Origin: Parasponia andersonii
Taxonomy: Eukaryota > Streptophyta > Magnoliopsida > Rosales > Cannabaceae
Assembly: GCA_002914805.1 (NCBI GenBank)
Contig: JXTB01000471.1
Span: forward strand, 204,217-268,216
Direction of reading: 5' to 3'
Length of the DNA stretch: 64,000 nucleotides
A model generated the notes under the pieces. The model did not search any database. It had not been told where the DNA came from and saw only the letters and a list, made by a program, of their open reading frames with translations. The translations under genes and the position numbers were made by a program. Positions 60,582 to 64,000 of the stretch are shown here, in pieces. Each line of letters opens with the position of its first letter. Positions within the stretch are counted from its first letter, which is position 1.

Positions 60582-60741
60582 ATGGCAGTTTTTGGACACC
60601 ATGAAATTCAGGGAGCAGTAGGATCAGAATTTTATCTTCTACTTGTTTCCGTTCATCTTTTTATAGTTTTATGGCAGTTTTAGGATACCATAAAACTCGG
60701 GGGGCAGTGGGATCAGAATGTTATCTCCTACTTGTTTCCTA
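60582..60741 (+). repeat. Direct repeat pair, 89-bp spacing, with polypurine-like cores
   Basis: Two copies (from 60582 and 60671) of ATGGCAGTTTTxGGAxACCAT...GGGxGCAGTxGGATCAGAATxTTATCTxCTACTTGTTTCC. The second contains AAACTCGGGGGGCAG, like a polypurine tract. Confidence 0.82.
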
Positions 60742-61244
60742 AGGGACTATGCAAATGTCCATTTAGAGGAGATGGAGTTTTAGATCGTCGAAGTATCTAA
60801 ATCTCCTTAAAATCCTAGGATTTTCTCCTCGCTTCATGCCTCAGCATGTTGTATTACGTAATTTCCCTCCTCGAACAAAAAAGTAACTAAGCAAAACATT
60901 TGTTGTTCGAAGTGATATATTGCTATGTTTTATTTTGACATGGAACTTTTGAAACACAGTTAGAGTTTGCATCACTCGTATTAACTGTTTTCTTAAGCGA
61001 CCTAACCTATCCTAATGCTTAAAACTCGTTTTAAGTTAGTCGGATTCAAATCGCTAAAAGCGTACTGATCAATCACCTTTGATGGACTACTTAGTTAAAA
61101 TTACTGTTGTTTCTTTTCATTATTTTGCAGGAGCATATAAGGAAAAATAATATTTATTAAAAGAATTATCCGTACATGCACAAAAAAGAAGGGGGACAAA
61201 GCCTGCATTGTTCTAAGAGTTAAAAAAGAAAAAAAAAACAAAAT
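60742..61244. other. Region between repeats and the antisense ORF
   Basis: No coding signal is seen. It holds the 3' end side of the antisense gene (its stop is at 61245). Confidence 0.45.
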
Positions 61245-63100
61245 TCATGTAGAAGGGCTCGCGCCGCCATCCCCAGCCTTGGTGGTATCCTCTTTCCAGC
61301 TCTGCACAAGTTCGACCACATCCTTGCTAAGGATGGAGAAGTCAAAATCCGGATGCTCGTAGAAAATGTTGAAGATGATAGTCGACAAGGTGATATCACT
61401 AGCTTTATCTTCGAGTTCTTTGACCTCGGTCGCTTTGAACTCCTCGATAGCTTTATGAACCGCCTCGGTGGTCGCTTCCCTCATACGATCCGGATGCTAA
61501 GAAATGACCTTCTCGAGCTCTTTGATTTTCTCCTCGAGATTCTCTTTGGTGAGTCTCTCCTTGGCCAGGTCCTCGAGCATATGCTGCTTTTCCAAGTGGA
61601 AGGCCGTTCTCTCCTCCTCCCGAGCCTTTTCCGAGTTCTCGAACGGTTGTGTTATTTCTTCGACTTTCTCAGCCTTCTCCAAGCATTCGAGAACTGGATC
61701 GTGCATCAGGACAGCAGCAGCCGCAGTCTAAAAAAAAATATATATATATAAATCTCAAAGTTAACACCAAAAGAATACACACGGAGAGAAGATAGAAATG
61801 CTTACATTGGCCAACATCCTCATCGTAGATCCGAAAGTGACCTTGGCAGAACGTCGCTTCATCCGCTCCCAACCTTCCTTAGATGTGAAGCGATCAATAA
61901 AGGCTGTGCTCATACCAGCCTTCTCTGGTAATTGGTTGAGGAGTGCGAAGAGCTCATCGCCCTTGTCTGCCAAGGTCGGTTCCGAAGAAGTAGCAGCCTC
62001 GGTGGGGGGTTCAGGATGACTTGCTGGCTGAGATGGTTGTCGAGGAGGCGAGCTTGCTGGGAAGTCCTCGAAGGCAACTTTTCTCTTCTTTGAGCAGTCG
62101 ACCTTCTCCTTCCCTTTTGATGGCGGGGTACTCTCGGGGGTCTTGGTTTTTGCCATGGACCCGAGAGTTGAAGGTGGTGCTCACAAGCCGCTACCAATGA
62201 CCATCTCTGTACAGATATGTAAGTGAGCGAGGAAATATAGTATAAAGGTAATTAGAATGAGCGTGTAATTACCTTCTTCTTGTGGAGCTGGTTGAGGAGT
62301 TGGTGGTGACACAGTCTCTGGAGATGAAGGTTCTGAGCGTGGAGGTGTGGCTGGTGCTTTTCGTTTTCTGATCCTTGGAGACGAGGCACCTAAATCCGTC
62401 CTTTTCCTTGGCTTCTTCTTCGAGCTCGATGGCCTAGATGAGAGGACCGGGGGGTCTGGAAACGCAGCACCCTTCGGAAGCAGACCGCAAGCGACTAGGT
62501 TATTCGAAGTACCTAGCACCTTCTAATTAAATTCTTTAATTGGAAGGTTGTTGACTTTATATACCCTTGCGAGCTGATCCCTGGAGAGTCTGGGTCGATC
62601 CCTGTTATCTGCGATGACATTCGAATGCGATCAGTATAAGAGTAAACATAGAAATAAGATAATAAACTGGAAGACTACCTACTGGGATTCTGAAAGAAGC
62701 CGTTAGCTACATAGTCAAAATGGAAAATTGGATTTTTCCATTTTCCCATGTTGTTGCAAACTCCATAGATTGTTTTTATTGCCTGGTTCGACCATTTGCT
62801 CGCATAGAAGAAGCCAAAATCTGACAGATTTAATTTTACTTGGTAGAACCAAGCAAATTCTTCAGGTGAAGGGGTTTCTAAACCTAGTTTATGGTACAAT
62901 ATATACAAACCTACCATATATCTATAGGTATTAGGGGTCAATTGAAAAGGAATGACTCCATAGTAATCAATGATTGATTTTATATACGGATGGAGTGGGA
63001 GATGCACGCCACACTTGAGGACTGCCTCAGAAAAAGAAGCGAGTCCATGTGGGGGAGTGTGTGGTCAGTTAAATTCTATTGGTAGACGAAGGGGTATAGC
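61245..63100 (-). pseudogene. Antisense additional ORF of right Tat element, four exons, 5' end cut by an LTR
   Basis: Exons on minus: from 63100 (cut) to 62683, 62608-62273, 62179-61806, 61727-61245. Splice sites are GT-AG and phases match the left copy. Exon 1 carries the gypsy-type transposon-like domain (PYIKSIIDYYGV, YMVGLYILYHKLGLETP). Exon 2 is a basic Ser/Pro-rich linker (SSKKKPRKR, RIRKRKAP). Exon 3 has FALLNQLPEKAGMSTAFIDRF. Exon 4 has a long coiled coil (EKQHMLEDLAKERLTKENLEEKIKELEKV) and the tail FYEHPDFDFSILSKDVVELVQSWKED. Three stops break it: TGA near 63068 (left copy CGA), TAG near 62524 (left copy TGG) and TAG near 61499. Joined with the left copy, the intact gene would be about 640 residues. 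The role is unknown; a nuclear or RNP function would be speculation. Confidence 0.75.
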
Positions 63101-64000
63101 TGTGATGCCCAAGATTCTCACATACATAATAAACCAATAATAAACATATTCATATTGCATAATAGACATATCAAGCAACTAGTATCACTTTCATGGTAAA
63201 TTACTCATTCTGATTGTTAAATGATCTGTATTATTGTACTAATATTTGTGGAAGGGCTCCCATACAGTGTAAAGGCTCAGTACCCTCAAAGAGAGAGAGC
63301 TTGGTGTGTGAAAGGGACAAAGAATACATTTATGAATAGTAATACTATACGAACATGCATTAAAATCATATCTGTTGATAACTTGGTCAAATAGTAGTTT
63401 TTCGGTAAAATGCATTTTTCATGCTTTTCGGAGCCAAATTGACTGTGCATTTAAAACTTCAAATAGCTTTTATTTAATGTATAGAAACCATTTCTAGCAT
63501 TTTCCAAAATGCTAGTTTCAGGTAAGCACGAGGTGGCAGTTACTATACTGAACTGTGTTTAATTACACTAAGCTAGCTTAGATTAAGCTTAATCACATAA
63601 TGTCATCTTTGCGCACTCTAATAATTAGGCATTGATACTTTGTTTGCATTATTAATTAGAGTCTAATTGATTTATTTTTATGTTTAATGATTGGTTATGG
63701 GGCTAGGTTTCACTAGATTACAATAAGATTGGCCATATGGAATTATAGGTCAAAGTATGACTAGTTTTCACCTCTTAAGCTAGGTTTCACCATTTTGGTC
63801 TACACTTGGGTGTATAGGATGGACCAGCAACGTGGTGAGTATGCTAAGGATGTTTTAGAGCTGGACACATGGAAAGTAAGGTGCAAAATTCCCAAAATAC
63901 CCCTTAGAACTTAAGTTATGCCATTTCTTAGTTATTAAGTATCACTTTTGGACCAAATCTGGTCACTTTCTTCTCCTTTCTCTCCAGCCACGACCTGAAA
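63101..64000 (-). repeat. LTR (solo-LTR family) interrupting the antisense ORF, continues beyond window
   Basis: It starts TGTGATGCCCAAGATTCTCACA exactly where the antisense ORF stops matching its left copy. It aligns with the reverse complement of 46455-49333 from its right end (shared AATTAGAGTCTAATTGA, CAATAAGATTGGCCATAT, TACACTTGGGTGTATA). It is therefore in the opposite orientation to the solo LTR. The far end is outside the window. Confidence 0.82.

Larger units (their letters stand above)
56541..64000 (+). mobile_element. Tat-type retrotransposon with deleted pol (5' LTR, gag, protease, antisense ORF)
   Basis: The 5' LTR is 56541-57176, with the primer site directly after it. Gag is 57238-59110 and protease 59182-59877. 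A short integrase tail remnant is about 60080-60330. Repeats fill 60373-60741, and an antisense gene occupies 61245-63100 (minus). Reverse transcriptase, RNase H and the integrase core, which need roughly 3 kb, are absent. From 63101 an LTR of the solo-LTR family interrupts the antisense gene. The right end is outside the window. Confidence 0.82.

Noticed and set aside
1-64000. Bacterial-type features (operons, ribosome binding sites, origins)
   Set aside because: Introns, retrotransposons and gene families show a plant nuclear sequence; no such features expected or seen.

Overview
This window is nuclear DNA from a plant, most likely a eudicot. It is AT-rich, its genes have many GT-AG introns, and it carries typical plant transposable elements. 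Only four ordinary protein-coding genes can be supported, all between about 4.1 and 34.4 kb: a membrane-anchored receptor-like kinase (minus), a mitochondrial-type ribosomal protein uL1 (minus), the Sec1-family tethering protein MIP3 (minus) and an intronless class-3 lipase of the phospholipase A1-II type (plus). From memory, the uL1, MIP3 and lipase genes correspond to three adjacent Arabidopsis loci (At2g42710, At2g42700, At2g42690). If so, this is a conserved syntenic block that a 4.8-kb Ty1/copia insertion has since split.

Around and between the genes: 1-3232 is the 3' end of a Ty3/gypsy element of the Tat type, with an antisense ORF, a polypurine tract and an LTR. 8594-10522 is a Mutator-like non-autonomous element with a DUF1985-like fragment and a dense TTTCGA repeat field. 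About 24.5-25.9 kb holds a MITE candidate and a tRNA-derived SINE candidate. 26425-31245 is a decayed but structurally complete copia element.

From 35.7 kb to the right edge the window is a nest of retroelements. A complete Tat-type element on the minus strand (35678-50409, target duplication TTTCG) is itself interrupted by a 2.88-kb solo LTR (46455-49333, duplication TTGAC). Next to it lies the 3' end of another minus-strand Tat-like element (LTR ending at 51223, antisense ORF remnant 54814-56460), split by a hAT transposon (51718-54813) that contains a 72-base assembly gap. A third Tat element on the plus strand starts at 56541. It keeps gag and protease but has lost almost all of the rest of pol, carries several tandem repeats, and has a four-exon antisense ORF that is cut at 63101 by an LTR of the same family as the solo LTR.

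The recurring theme is the antisense gene between pol and the 3' LTR, seen in four separate elements. Two partial copies at opposite ends of the window together define its exon structure. Every copy is broken by stop codons, and many of the stops look like CGA to TGA deamination. Exon boundaries were read by eye from splice signals and family similarity; no alignment or database search was run.
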